A stretch of DNA of 64,000 nucleotides from Datnioides undecimradiatus (Eukaryota > Chordata > Actinopteri > Lobotiformes > Datnioididae). Within the stretch, counting starts at the first letter, position 1; each line of letters begins with the position of its first letter. Made by a program: the position numbers and the translations under genes. Shown here piece after piece: positions 50,085 through 62,532 of the stretch. A model generated the notes under the pieces. The model had not been told where the DNA came from and made no database searches. It was given only the letters and a program-made list of their open reading frames with translations. Location: contig WARS01000011.1 in NCBI GenBank assembly GCA_008933995.1, positions 7,531,516-7,595,515 on the forward strand, read 5' to 3'.

Positions 50085-51628
50085 GGCTGACGTCACAGGC
50101 ACACACACTTAGCTGTTGACCAAAAGAGGGTGTGGCAGGCATAAGTGTACAAGTTAAGGATCACATTTTTGACTAGGCACTGAACAGTTTATTTTGACTG
50201 AATGTATGTGTGCATTCTCTTACATTGGGACAAGGACCAATATCCTCAGTCAGATCTTGTTAAACAGCCATTTGTCTTTTTGACAGTTGCACGTTCTGGA
50301 CGTCAATCAGCATCACCGAATTCACACAATGAACACATAAAAACATCCGCTTCACTCATTCTTCCATCATGCACACACAACCCCAGGAGAGGCTGGCTTC
50401 AACCTAGTAATGAGAAATGAGAAAAATGAGAAAAAGTAAGTGTTTAAGAATCATTTCCAGGAAGATTTGCTCTTTCTTCCTTAGAGCCAGAAGAAGAGTT
50501 CTAGTCAGCGCAAGTGCAGAGACAAGGTCTGCACTCCTCTGGAAAGAGAAGGAAGCACTGCAATTGAGTTAGTGCTGCATGGCTGTGTATTGACATTACC
50601 CAGCTTGCTTCCAGAATGGCCTCACACATACAGTTACATCAGCAAATAATGACTGGAGTAAGATTAATGTTGAACATAACACATCCCCTGGGCATAGCAG
50701 AGAGAAACGTAGCTTAAGTGTGAGATATGAATACTTATGTTTAGAGAAAATAAATGTGTTTGTCACTGAGTTGGGTGGGGTGTGAGAGGTTTTGGGTCTT
50801 GCACTAGCTGACATCTGTGTTACTACGAAGTGCAAACTTGAGATGTGTGAGAGGTGTGCTGATGATGACATTTAAACATTTTATTAGACAGGGAAGAGCA
50901 GTCGGTGGCCAATTGCTTTAAGTGAGGGGATCTTCACCTTAGATCCTCCTGTACCAACTAGGCTACAGATACAGTGAAACAGAATCTATCTTAAAATTGT
51001 CCTCCGATTCAGTCCATTATCGTTCAGATCCAACAGTTGATTCCCACGGCAAAAATGCCGCTGATTCAGCATGTGTTTGTCTAAATTGCGGTGAAGGCCC
51101 CGCATGAAAATGGATACAATCTGGCAAACCGCAAAGTCAGCAGTCCCACACTAAAACACGTGGGTAATATATCGTTTTTAGCCTAAAATGAGGCTTAAAC
51201 ACAACTTTAAAACGCACCATTAAAAACTGATTGCATAACATTAACGATCTCTGAGTATGCTGCCCTTGTGTACCCCATCCTTTGATTGAACACATTGAGG
51301 CTAAACAAACAGGTGTTTTAAAGCTCAAAACCTCATAAACGCCAGGTATTCGCCGTTTCTCCACAGACAGATATTGATTTTAAATATCAAAACAAACAGC
51401 ACAACACGGTCAGCATTAACACGGGCCTTTCTGGCGTCCTCAGATCAGCCGGTGACGGTTACTGCTAGCTATTGATGGATGTTGGTTATAACGTGGTAAC
51501 GGTCATATGAGCGTGATTTAGGATTAATTAGGTTATCCAGTTATTCTAACTTCACGTTAGGGAAGGTTATCCTCCGTTACTAACCTCCGTCAGCGCGTTC
51601 CCAGTGTGTGACGGTGCCTCTCACTTAC

Positions 51629-52050
51629 CTTGCATACAGATCGTAAAGCAGCCAGCTAGCAAGGTCTAAATCACGTTGCTAACGTTACCAAACTATTTCA
51701 ATACGGTGCCGGAGGCATACGACTGTTAATTAAGATCAAAAGCTAAGGGTGGACGGTTGTTTGTTGCGGCTGCGTGGCTCTGTGGGACGATGTCCTACTG
51801 ATACGGACCTAGCGTTGCCGTCTTCCGACCACTTCACAGCCCCGGCAGCGAGGCTGCTGCTCGCACTGGGTTTACGTTAGGTTACATGTTTTTTCATCCC
51901 AAAGGGCACGCGACTGTTACCTGTAGTCCATCATTTTATCAGGTAGTCATCTGCGAGCTCAACCGCAACTCGGCGAGTTTGGTTGTCAGGTCACCCAGAG
52001 GCCCATAGCTGGCTATTCATGACTGCGTTGTTAGCTTGAAGATACTACCC
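51629..52050 (-). promoter_or_regulatory. ppp6r2: ppp6r2 promoter with one or two noncoding first exons
   Basis: Two good donors face the gene on the minus strand: ACAG|gtaaca with exon end at 51921 and CAAG|gtaagt with exon end at 51629. Either could splice to the ATG exon at 50084, where a gtcaacag acceptor lies about 20 bases upstream. This suggests alternative leader exons. The surrounding DNA is richer in CpG than its neighbours. Exact start sites are not visible. Confidence 0.5.
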
Positions 52051-53990
52051 TTTCCCGGTTGCAATGTCATTTACGCTGCCGTTAACGGTGGTTGGCCTGC
52101 CGAGCGGCTGTGTTGACACTGTCCAAATTAGTCTATGCTTCAGTGGGCAGGCAACAACAAAAAAAACCTGTCAGATTTGGAAATCAAAATGGCGGATACC
52201 AAAAACGCAATCAAAAGTTCAGCTGTCCATCAACTGTGAAAACACATTAGACCAACTCAATATTTATTTGCTGTCAAAAGCAAGGGCATACAGTATTGAG
52301 TAATGCAGTAAAATGTAATAATTCATTCTATTCCCATTCATAATTTTTAGCCCGCCATAAATGCTAAACTTGTGATTAGAAAGATCCAGTAAAATGCTAT
52401 ATTATTTTGACAATAATATTTAACCATCACATGATATTGCTTTGGTCTCAGGCTATGGAAAGTGTTTAGGGAGTGTCGTTCTCTTCATATTTTTCCCTGA
52501 AAAAGTCCAGGGACCATCTGGAACACCCCCCTGCCCCCATTACTAAAAAATTCTGTGACTTATGCATCACCTTGTGTACAGATGACCCTCTGTGCAGTGA
52601 GTCTGGTACCCCTGTGTTGCCTTGTTGCCACCAAACAGGACTTTGTGACTGGGTCAGGTTACAGGTCTGCACACCCAGTATTTTACCATATGTGCATCTG
52701 CAGCAGCATTGTAGAGTTGTGTCTTTTAACTGGGCAAACATTAGCTTTTCTGATAATAATCCATTTGAAGCAAAAAAACAAGGCATTGTTCAGCCATTCA
52801 CTTGAATAAATATAGCTGTTCCACAATGTAAAAAAGCTCCACTGCAAGTAAAGGTCTTGCATTTAAATTTTGTTATCAGTAAATAACAAAAGTTTAAAAA
52901 AAGGTTGCATCAAAAGTAAATATCCTCATTGTGCAGAATGCGACTTGTGGGCGTTATTATAGTATTGGATCATTATTACTGATGCATTAACATGTAAGCA
53001 GCACTTTAACATTGAATAGAGATATAAACTGAATGGAAATAAAGACATCTACTCATATGCCCTAGCTCAAATTTGTACATAGGAGTAGTCCTTGAGTTTT
53101 TCCTTGAGATTTCTTTAGCTCTTCAGTTGGTGGGGAAAATTGTTAATTCTCAGCAACAGTGCTCTTTGAAAACTCTACCTGTAGTATGAAAGATGTAGTA
53201 TAAAAGAGGAGACACAGGACTTTCTTTGACATTTAAAAAAACACAGGCAGTTACTTCTATTCAGCTCAGGATTAGTTCTAGCTGATAATATTTGATGAGT
53301 TTTATCATAGTTATTATAGTATTGTTTTAACCTCTTGAGTAATTAGCAGAAACCATATATTTATGATTATTAGCACCTCAACATTCCAGCTCACACCAGA
53401 TATAAACAGAATTATTTTCCAATAGAAAATCTCCAGTAATGCCAAAAATGTCTGAAGACACTCAGAGACTTTATTTCAGTATATTTACCTCGGATACATC
53501 AGATATATTCTGGTCTTGCCCATATGGAAAGTGATTTTGGAGCATATTAAAAAAGCTAAATTAATCTGTTGGAGAATAGTACACTTCACAGTGTGGTGTA
53601 GCCTACTTTTAAGACGGTCCCTAACTCCTTCTCACACACCATTCCATGTTATGTATCTCACATTTCCGATTTCTGACAGTCAATGGACATATTTTATATA
53701 TATATAAATGTCCGTTGTAGGTGTTTTTCTGCGCTCACTTAAAAATATTATAGTGTACGTACAGTTATTTTAACCGCAGAAAGGCACAATTATGCTTGTA
53801 GTTATTTAAACATACAGTGCTAATAAAACGTGCCGAATTAAAAACATTGTGTTTACGTGTCATTAACAAACTGATGATATATTTGACTGAAATATATTAG
53901 CCACGATTGTTTTTGAAATGATAAGGTCGCTACTTTTTGGCATCTGTTTCTGAGTGGGTGTTTGTGTCTGTCGTAGTTTCTGGCAAGCCT
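52051..53990. other. Intergenic region between ppp6r2 and dnaja2
   Basis: The interval lies between the two divergent promoters. Open frames on both strands overlap at 52466-52809 without splice context or recognisable homology. The rest is AT-rich with a short TATATA run near 53696. I see no gene. Confidence 0.55.
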
Positions 53991-54076
53991 GGACAGTCCC
54001 AGCCGGTTAATCTTGCGTCGGCTCCTCTGTCAGTTGAACCTCCGCAGAAGGTCTTTCTGTGTAGCCGGTTAGCATC

Positions 54077-57000
54077 ATGGCGAACGTTGTGGACACTAAG
54101 CTATACGACATCCTCGGAGTTTCACCGTCTGCCTCTGAAAACGAACTAAAAAAGGTAAGCGTCCTCTGAAAAGAAAAGGATATTTGTTAGAGTAGGAACA
54201 GAATAAAAAGGGAGAGAGGTCACCAATGAAATGTGGCCTAGAGACCAGCTAATTAACGTGTGCTAGTTTACTGAACGCTAGCTGAAGATGCTCCGCAGTA
54301 ACGTTAGCTTGCGAGTTTGTTAGCTAGCCAGTAAGCTAAGCTAACTAACACTGCTAACTGTTCAGTATTATATGGAACGGCATTTTTAAGACAATTAAAG
54401 CTACTCGTTGGGCTTGGTGAATTAATGACAATGACTGCCATTGTCATCGTGTCCATATGAAGTAGAAAAATACAATTAAACTTGCTCGAAAACCAGGAAA
54501 TACACTGGTGACCACGAGTATGGTAGCATGCCGGCTACATGAGAACTACATTCCAGAAAATAGACTATACCAATCAGTAACGACGCAAGTAGCGTTAGCC
54601 AAACAGCCCACCAAGCGAAAAAAAATAAATAAATCCACATAAAAAATATTTGCCTTTGCATGCTTGACGCAGGCGTCAAATTTGCTAACGCTATACTTGT
54701 TGTCACGTTTATCTTGAGTTTAAACGTTTATTGATAAACTGTGTGGTGTTTACTAGGCAACGGTAATGTCACCCGTCGTGTAACGTTAGCTACTGTATAC
54801 ACAGCATAGTTAGCCAAAATGCATGTCACTGCAACTCCATTCAAACATCATCCAGTTAATGAGTTATTTGTAACACATACATTAGGTCCCTCACAAAGCA
54901 TGCCTTGAAACATTGTAGCTTTTACCAAACAAATAACTTAAATTCGATAAATCTAGTCTGATCTTGGACCTATTGTAAGACATTGGCTTAATGTTATCAC
55001 CCCAGTTGTTTTTTGTTAGTGGTAGCGGCTAGCGACGGTGTGATTCGCTTTAAAACTGTTTTATGTCAAAATGAATTGTTTTTGTTGTTTACTTGGTGAA
55101 TCCTGAATTGCCAGAAAATCACCTTTATTATTAAAAGTTTCGATGCCTCAAAAATGTGTAGTTTTGTTGACATCGTCTTCACAGTAGAGTGTTTAGGGTG
55201 ATTGACATGTCTGAGGCAGCGATGCTTTTGGTGTCCTGATGTTTTTGACAGCAGGCCCACAAGCTCTTGGCTAATAAGGCTGGTAGGGACAGTTAATACA
55301 CTTAGTGATTTGTTCGCAGAGCTATTTACCACAGTTAGCACCTGAGTTCAGGGCACTCTCACAGCTTTGTTTATGTTAATTTTTAATTTCTTACAGGCCT
55401 ACCGCAAATTGGCCAAGGAATACCATCCTGACAAGAACCCTGATGCTGGTGACAAGGTATGATGGACCTAAGCACGACATGGTAACAGCAGCAGTACCAT
55501 TGTTAGCAACAATACCACCAACAGCAGCAGCTCAATCGCTCAACATTTGGAAAGAGATCTTAACTTAGTTTGTCAAGATCACACAGCCAAACTCTTTGAG
55601 GATTAACACAAGGTGCAGATCAGACTACAAAACATGAAATGGCTTTCCCCCAGAGATTCCTCAGTGTTTGATTTGTGCCAGAACATGACACCTGAGACTA
55701 GACCATATTTTTTCTATTTCTTTTTATTTTTTAAGAAAGGCTTATCAAAAACATACCTCTTTAGCTCTTTTGCTGTGATTAACAGTATTTTTTGTATCTT
55801 ACGCTGTTGACCTGTTTCATTGTTCTTTTTTTTTCATTTTTCAGTTTAAAGAGATCAGTTTTGCATATGAAGTACTGACAAACCCAGAAAAGAAGGAGCT
55901 TTATGATCGCTATGGAGAACAGGGGCTACGGGAGGGAGGAGGTGGAGGGCCTGGCATGGATGACATCTTCTCTCACATTTTTGGTGGAGGACTTTTTGGG
56001 TTCATGGGGGGACAGGGCAGAGGTCGCAACGGAGGCAAGAGGAGAGGAGATGACATGGTACATCCACTAAAGTAAGTATATTGTTGAAGTGCCTCTGTCA
56101 GTGGTTCAAATATAATTTGTCGATGCATATATCTCATAACTCTTTTGTCACACAGAGTTTCTCTTGAAGATCTCTACAATGGCAAGACCACCAAGTTACA
56201 GCTCAGCAAGAATGTGCTGTGTGGTGCCTGTAATGGGTGAGTTTGCTTAAATATTACATTTTAATGATTAAAAAAAACACTTATTGATCAGTATTTTATA
56301 AAGTCAGAGAGAAGCTCTTATATAATTTCAGTAATTTTGTAAGTCAGAAATTCTATTTAACTGTGCTGATGCTTTGCTGTTTGCCATATAGTCAAGGGGG
56401 TAAGGCGGGAGCAGTGCAGAAGTGTGTGGCATGCAGAGGACGAGGTATGAGAATCATGATTAGACAGCTGGCCCCTGGGATGGTCCAACAGATGCAGTCA
56501 GTCTGCACAGACTGCAATGGAGAGGGTAATATGTCCATAAACATTCACATGCTGACTGTACTTCAAAAGACATGGGTAATATACAAGACTAAGCACAACA
56601 GCTCTTTGAAATTGCCCAATCTTTGTATCTGTGCTCATGCAGGTGAGGTAATAAATGAGAAGGACCGCTGCAGAAAGTGCGAGGGTCATAAGGTGTGTAA
56701 GGAGACAAAACTTCTGGAGGTACATGTGGACAAAGGCATGAAACATGGACAGAAGATCACATTCTCCGGGGAAGCTGACCAAGCACCAGGCATTGAGCCA
56801 GGAGATATAGTCCTGGTGCTGCAAGAAAAAGAGCATGAGGTAAGAAAAAACAACTGGCTTCTGATAATGATTGTTTAGCTGTAATTGCTTTATTATCGTT
56901 GTTAAGAAGAAAATTGCTAGATAGGATGGATTTTATAATGAACCAAAAAATTGGTATTTCATTGTAAATCAGGAGTTCCGCCGTGACGGCAGTGACCTTC

Positions 57001-58214
57001 ACATGGTCCAACGTATCGGTCTAGTGGAGGCTCTTTGTGGCTTCCAAATGACTGTCACACACCTTGATGGACGTCAGTTGCTTGTCAAATACCCACCTGG
57101 CAAGATCATTGAACCAGGTAAACATGTCTTCACACCACAATAACTGATGTTATCTCTTTTATAATACTCCAGTCTTATTCTTCTTGTGAATATTGTAGTA
57201 GAAAACTGGCATGATGACTGGCAATTTATTTACTGTTTCCTGCAGTTATTATGAGGGTGTTGGAGGTGGAGCAAACCTGTATTTGTAGGATTAGAGATTA
57301 AAAATGTAAAAAATGTTTAAGAAAATTGATAATGGAAATGTTGTGTACAGATCTAAGCACAGTGAGAAGTAAAGCCACGAGCTGCATTGTTCTTAGATTT
57401 GCAGTGTAGCAGTAAGTTTTACCTTCTCTGCAGTTAGCAAGTCATCTGATTGTTTTAAAAATCTACTATCTCATGAGAAATAATAAATACATCTAATACA
57501 TCATTTACTGTGTTGTGTGCACAAAAATGTTTTTAACCTCAAGTTTTTGGCAATTACGTACATTTCTATGACTATAAAAATGGGAGAAAGTAGAATGTCA
57601 TATTAGTTTTCTTATCTATTGCGTACATATAAAACAAATCCCAATATTATATTTTAAAGACATCCTGGCATGCCCAAATGACAAAAGTGTATATATTTTA
57701 AATATGGTTTTTAATTAGTCTAACAAATATGTCTTATTTTAGGAAGTCTTATACTGCATTGTAGGATTCTTATAGCATTTGATGTTTGTTCGTGTGGCAG
57801 GATGCATTCGAATGGTAAAGGGAGAGGGAATGCCTCAGTACAGAAACCCATTTGAGAAGGGCGACCTTTACATCAAGTTTGATGTCCAGTTCCCTGAAAA
57901 CAACTGGATTAGTGCTGAGAAACTGAATGTAAGTCACAATCATTAAACATCTTGCACAGTTTTAACCCCATTAAGCTTGAGTGATGTCATAATACATATA
58001 TATATATATATTTTAATTCATTTAGGAGCTTGAGTGCTTGCTGCCTGCTCGTGCTGAGAATCCTGTGATCGCAGCAGATGCAGAGGAAGTTGACCTGACA
58101 GATTTTGACAGAAGTCAAGGGTCCGGAGGTGGAGCCAGGAGAGAGGCCTACAATGATAGTTCTGATGAGGAAGGGGGCCATCATGGCCCAGGGGTGCAGT
58201 GCGCACACCAGTAG
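54077..58214 (+). CDS. dnaja2: DnaJ homolog subfamily A member 2 (Hsp40 co-chaperone)
   Basis: Nine exons: 54077-54154, 55397-55456, 55845-56071, 56156-56236, 56392-56525, 56643-56839, 56973-57117, 57801-57928, 58026-58214. They join to 412 aa, the same length as human DNAJA2. It is a cytosolic type I Hsp40 that binds clients and stimulates the Hsp70 ATPase. Domains in order: J domain (about 8-70) with His36-Pro37-Asp38; Gly/Phe region with DDIFSHIFGGGLFGF; four-repeat zinc domain (CGACNGQG, CVACRGRG, CTDCNGEG, and CRKCEGHK, whose last Gly is replaced as it is in mammals); C-terminal client domains with QQKEHE-like and YPPGKIIEPG words; and the tail GVQCAHQ, a CaaX-type box for prenylation. 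The extra leader ATG contexts upstream are out of frame. Teleosts often carry two dnaja2 genes; which one this is cannot be decided here. Confidence 0.98.
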
Positions 58215-58256
58215 AAAAGACTCGTACATAAAGACACGCACACACATAAATGCATA

Positions 58257-58262
58257 AATAAA
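58257..58262 (+). terminator. dnaja2: Proximal candidate poly(A) signal of dnaja2
   Basis: AATAAA only about 43 nt after the stop codon. Further candidates are AATAAA at 59432-59437 and the variant ATTAAA at 59712-59717, so the 3' UTR may be about 0.1, 1.2 or 1.5 kb. Confidence 0.35.
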
Positions 58263-59431
58263 CAAACATCCCTTGAGTCCCATTGCTAACACCATTCAAG
58301 ACTTGACAGACGTACACACATGCACATTTCTCTCCTTTCATGATTCCCATGAAAATGAGATACACATACACATATATCCACCCTCCTCAGTTCCATGGTG
58401 CCCATAAGTCAGAGTTAAGCTGGATGTGTGATGATCATTTTGTGTTTATGGACAGTAGTGCTCATCAAAGCCTCCAGCAAGAAGGTGGTCTCAGTCTAAG
58501 AGTTTCACATTGACTGAACTTGACTTGGACCTCCCTGTTTTCATCCTAGGCTTTTACCTTTCACTGTGGGAAACACCAGTCTTGTGTAAAAATGCAAATA
58601 TTGTTGACTATCTTGTATAAGGTGTAGTTTAGTCTATCACACACAAGCGCATGCTGCTTTCTTGCTGAAGATCTTGCACATGTAGATCCAGGGTTGGACA
58701 CTACAGAGAAATTTTGACATCGCACCCGTTTAAATTTCAGTGCGTCACTGCTGTCAAAGTGCCCTGCTATCATAAGAGCCAACCTGATTACATCCCTGAA
58801 AGTGTGTCCTCTGCACAGCCTGCTGAGAGCCACACGTTTATCCCGCTGCATCCTCTGAACTGACGTATTTTGAAAATGGGACTAGTTCTGTTTAGTCCCC
58901 AGCTGTCACATTACTAGAATATTAAAATCGTAAGTATCACACCAATCAGCCAGGCACCACGTTTTCTTAGTTTGGAATTTAAACTTGTTTGTCTTTGTTT
59001 GTCTTTGGTTTGAATGTTAGCCTGTTTGAGGTCTAAGAACTTGAACCTAAGTTGTGTACTCATCAGTTCATACGAGGACACACTTGTGTACTTTGTTATG
59101 TATGTGTGTAATGCAGTGGCTCAGTGTGTGTGAGAGCTGCTGTGGAATGTTCTGGCTTATTAGGGTGGTAGGTATTTCTGCTTTGTGTTGGACTGCAGTG
59201 TGAGTGGACAGTATCTAGGGTCATTTACAGAAGGAAAACCAGAATGTTTATTTGTTGAGACTCTCTCCCATGTAGACATTCGCCCTCTTCTCACCAGGAC
59301 CGAGAGATCATCGTCTCTTGCAGGAAAATGACTTGCCCCACGCCAAGCCTCTGTATAGCTCCCCATCGTAGAGTTGTTAGCCAAATCCTTTGACATGTTA
59401 CTATATTTCCATTCCTTCCCACATACCTGTA

Positions 59432-59437
59432 AATAAA
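59432..59437 (+). terminator. dnaja2: Distal candidate poly(A) signal of dnaja2
   Basis: AATAAA in a context followed by CA-rich and then GT-containing DNA (tgtcctatgttttgtc), as expected of a cleavage site. The roughly 1.2-kb region before it holds no other gene. Confidence 0.45.
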
Positions 59438-59752
59438 TACAGCCCCAGTCCATAGGTGCATCCAAAGTCTACAGCGGTGTCCTATGTTTTGTCCCATTAT
59501 TTCTTACACAAGTGAGTAATGTAATGGCCAACAGTGCCAATATAAATGTTACGTTCACATGAAGGTGAGTTGATGGAACCTCTGTAGACTAACCTGTACC
59601 TCTGCGACTCATTGTGTATGTAATTTAGGCCACGGGGATAATCTGTACACAATTGAAGGGGGTCATTGATAAATGACATTACTGTTAATGCTTATGTTTG
59701 TCAACATAATAATTAAACTGTATAATACACAGTCGCTAGAAGTTTGATATGT

Positions 59753-59758
59753 TTTATT
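59753..59758 (-). terminator. Candidate poly(A) signal of the coiled-coil gene
   Basis: AATAAA on the minus strand about 205 nt after the stop at 59962, facing the dnaja2 variant signal ATTAAA 36 bases away. Confidence 0.5.
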
Positions 59759-59961
59759 TCATATTCTCACTTGCTTCATCAAGATTTTTTTATAATGTGG
59801 GCTTATATGACCATAAGAAGGAAGTCCTCTTCTCATTTTACCTGAACACAGAATATTATACTAGACAACATTGCTTAATAGATTTTAAATCAAATATTCA
59901 TAGGTTGTTAAATTACTTCCAGTTTGACAACCTTTCATAACAAGGAAGGAATTGAAGCAGA

Positions 59962-62494
59962 TCAGTCTGCTCCGTCATCCGTTTCTCTGCTGCGGAGCGC
60001 TACAGGACCCAGGAGTTCCTTAAATCCTGCAGTATTCCTAAAGGATAGAAATGGCAAGGCATGCTTTATTTCTATAGCACATTTCAAAAACAGAGGGAAG
60101 AGCTATACATAGGCAAAGAAGAGCATCAGAATGTCAGTCTAAAGCAATAAAAGGCAGTAAAATCAATTAAGAATGAATAAAATGAGATTAAACAAATATA
60201 GGCAAGAATTACAAAGGACATGGGTAACATTAACGAGCTATTCATAGTTTTTGTGTCTTTTACCTGTCTCGTTTGGACTGCATGACACATGAGCGCTCTC
60301 TTCTCAGCTGCTCCAGTCGCTCTCTGACAACTGTCTTTTGCTGGTTCTTATCCTCCTAAGGCACAGAAATAAAATAAAATTTTAGTATGAAGCTTCATCA
60401 AATTATGCAGACTGATGCCCTCAACACTCATATAAATTATTTTACCTGTGGTAAATCTTGTGTAAGGTGCCTGAGTCTGTCTGTGTGTTTCAGGCCAAGC
60501 AGATCCTCCTCTGCCTTTCTGTTCTGGATGATTGACAGACGCTCCTGAACCTGAAAGAGAAACCTTGTCAGAGTGACATGTCACCTCTGCCTGAATATTC
60601 GCTCTGTTCCCTTCTATCAACCTTTCTGTACTAGTTGCCAGAAATCCCAACTCTTCTCTGCTTTATCTCACCCTCAGCAGTTGTCTCTCTTTATCTCTCT
60701 GCTGCCTCTGTTCAACCTTTCTTTGCATGTCCACCAAGTTGCGCATTGTCCTTTCTCTCTCCATTGCAGAAACTGGCTGTATGGATCGCTGCCTCTCCAG
60801 CAGTGTGGACTCCCTCTCTGCAGGGCTATAGTCAACCTTAACAACAGGTAACAGCAGATTGGTGGCTTTTTAAAGCAAGAGAATAATGTTAAAATGCTCA
60901 GCACAAATCATTAGCATGGGCTGCACAAATATAGGGCAGTAGACTTACTGTGGCTTGTGATTTGTGATCCTCAGGATGAGTGGGTTCAGGTCCTCTTACA
61001 TCCCATTGCTCTGATTCTGTTGTGGTGGCAAGCATTTTCATGTCATCCACTTCTCCCTCCAAATTAGTCAGTCCAGAGCAGAGAGGAATCTCAGGAGGGT
61101 CGACCAAGAGGTGTGTTTGCACAGCCTGCTGATTTTCTGCTCCCAAAGTATGTGTTGGAAGATCACATTCTGATATCACGTCTCCTTTCTCTGATTGATC
61201 AGCCATTGCTCTCTCCTCCAGTGTCAACTATTTAGAATATAAAAGGGAAACTATATTATTCCTGACATAGTAATGCAGTGTCTGCTGTACATTTAGAGAC
61301 CACTTTTCTTACTGTGCTGCACTGTTGCTCTGCAGACTGTGCATCAGGATGACCTGTGGAATCAGACTGGAACAGAGTGGGTTTTAGATCTTGTCCTTCT
61401 CTCTCTTCGGAAGTCAGCTCACACTGTGTGTAGTCAGTGGGCTGGACTTGGGTCTTCAAACTGCTCTCAAAATCTTGGTTTTGTCCTGTACCCTCTGCCT
61501 GAGAGTCTGTGCCATCTTCTGGTGGTTTGCTCCAAGCAAGCGTGATCAATGAGCCCTGTTTCTCATAGCTCTGGGGGTTCTTCATTGCACTGTCCACCTC
61601 TTCTACTTGGGCTCCTCCCTCTGCAGCAACACTCTGTTGAGTTTTACTTTTTGTATCTGACACACACAAGATCTCCAGGTAGGGCAGATCTTCCATGGCC
61701 ACTCCGCAACCTGGGATAAAGCATAAAGTATTGTAATTGGAGCTGTGATTGGTTGGTCAACAGTTTGCTTGTATTTGCAGTACCTGTACAGACATCCTGT
61801 TTGTCAGTCCCTTCTGCAGCTGGTGCTCCTTTCAGTTCTATACTGGCCTCTCTGATTGAATCCCCTGCTGGAGCTTCAACTGGGCCATAACTGCAGTTTT
61901 GGGCATCAACTGGTCTACTGCAGCAGGGCTGAGCTGCAATTTGCCCATTGTTTGGATGAGCAGTGAGTACAGGGCCTATTATAAGGGGATCATCTGAGAT
62001 CAGGAGTCGGAGTTGGTTGGTGTAGTGCTGTGCTTGAAGTTCAGATTCATACTCATCTTGCAGAGCCTGAACATGCTGCGAAGTCTGAACAGACACAAAA
62101 CAAGTTGCAGTGTGCTGAAATCTTTGGATAGGATGCTGTGGTTGTCTCCACTCACCTTGTCCAACAGTGTGGGCATCACTGAAGAAGCCTGGACCTCCTG
62201 AAACTCCATCAGATGGGTCAGGAGGAGCAGGGAACAATCCTCTAGATGTTGCTGGGACCATGTTGCTGGTTCAGTGCTTATGTGGGCATGCATTTGAGGC
62301 TGGGGCTGTTGCCGCTGATGATTTGTATTCTTTAAGGCTGTCTGATTCACAGTTAGTGTTTGCAGGCCAGCATGGATTTGCCTCAGCTTTTTTATACAGC
62401 CATTTCTTAAAGCAGTTTGCTCATGGTTATCTGCATAGGAATCAGTAAACAAGGAAAATGGGGGAAATACAAAACCCAGTGCTGACACACATAC

Positions 62495-62532
<38 letters not shown>

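Noticed and set aside
52466-52809. Overlapping open frames of 84-110 codons on both strands between ppp6r2 and dnaja2
   Set aside because: Both strands are open at once, there is no splice context, and no family resemblance. More likely chance or repeat-derived.
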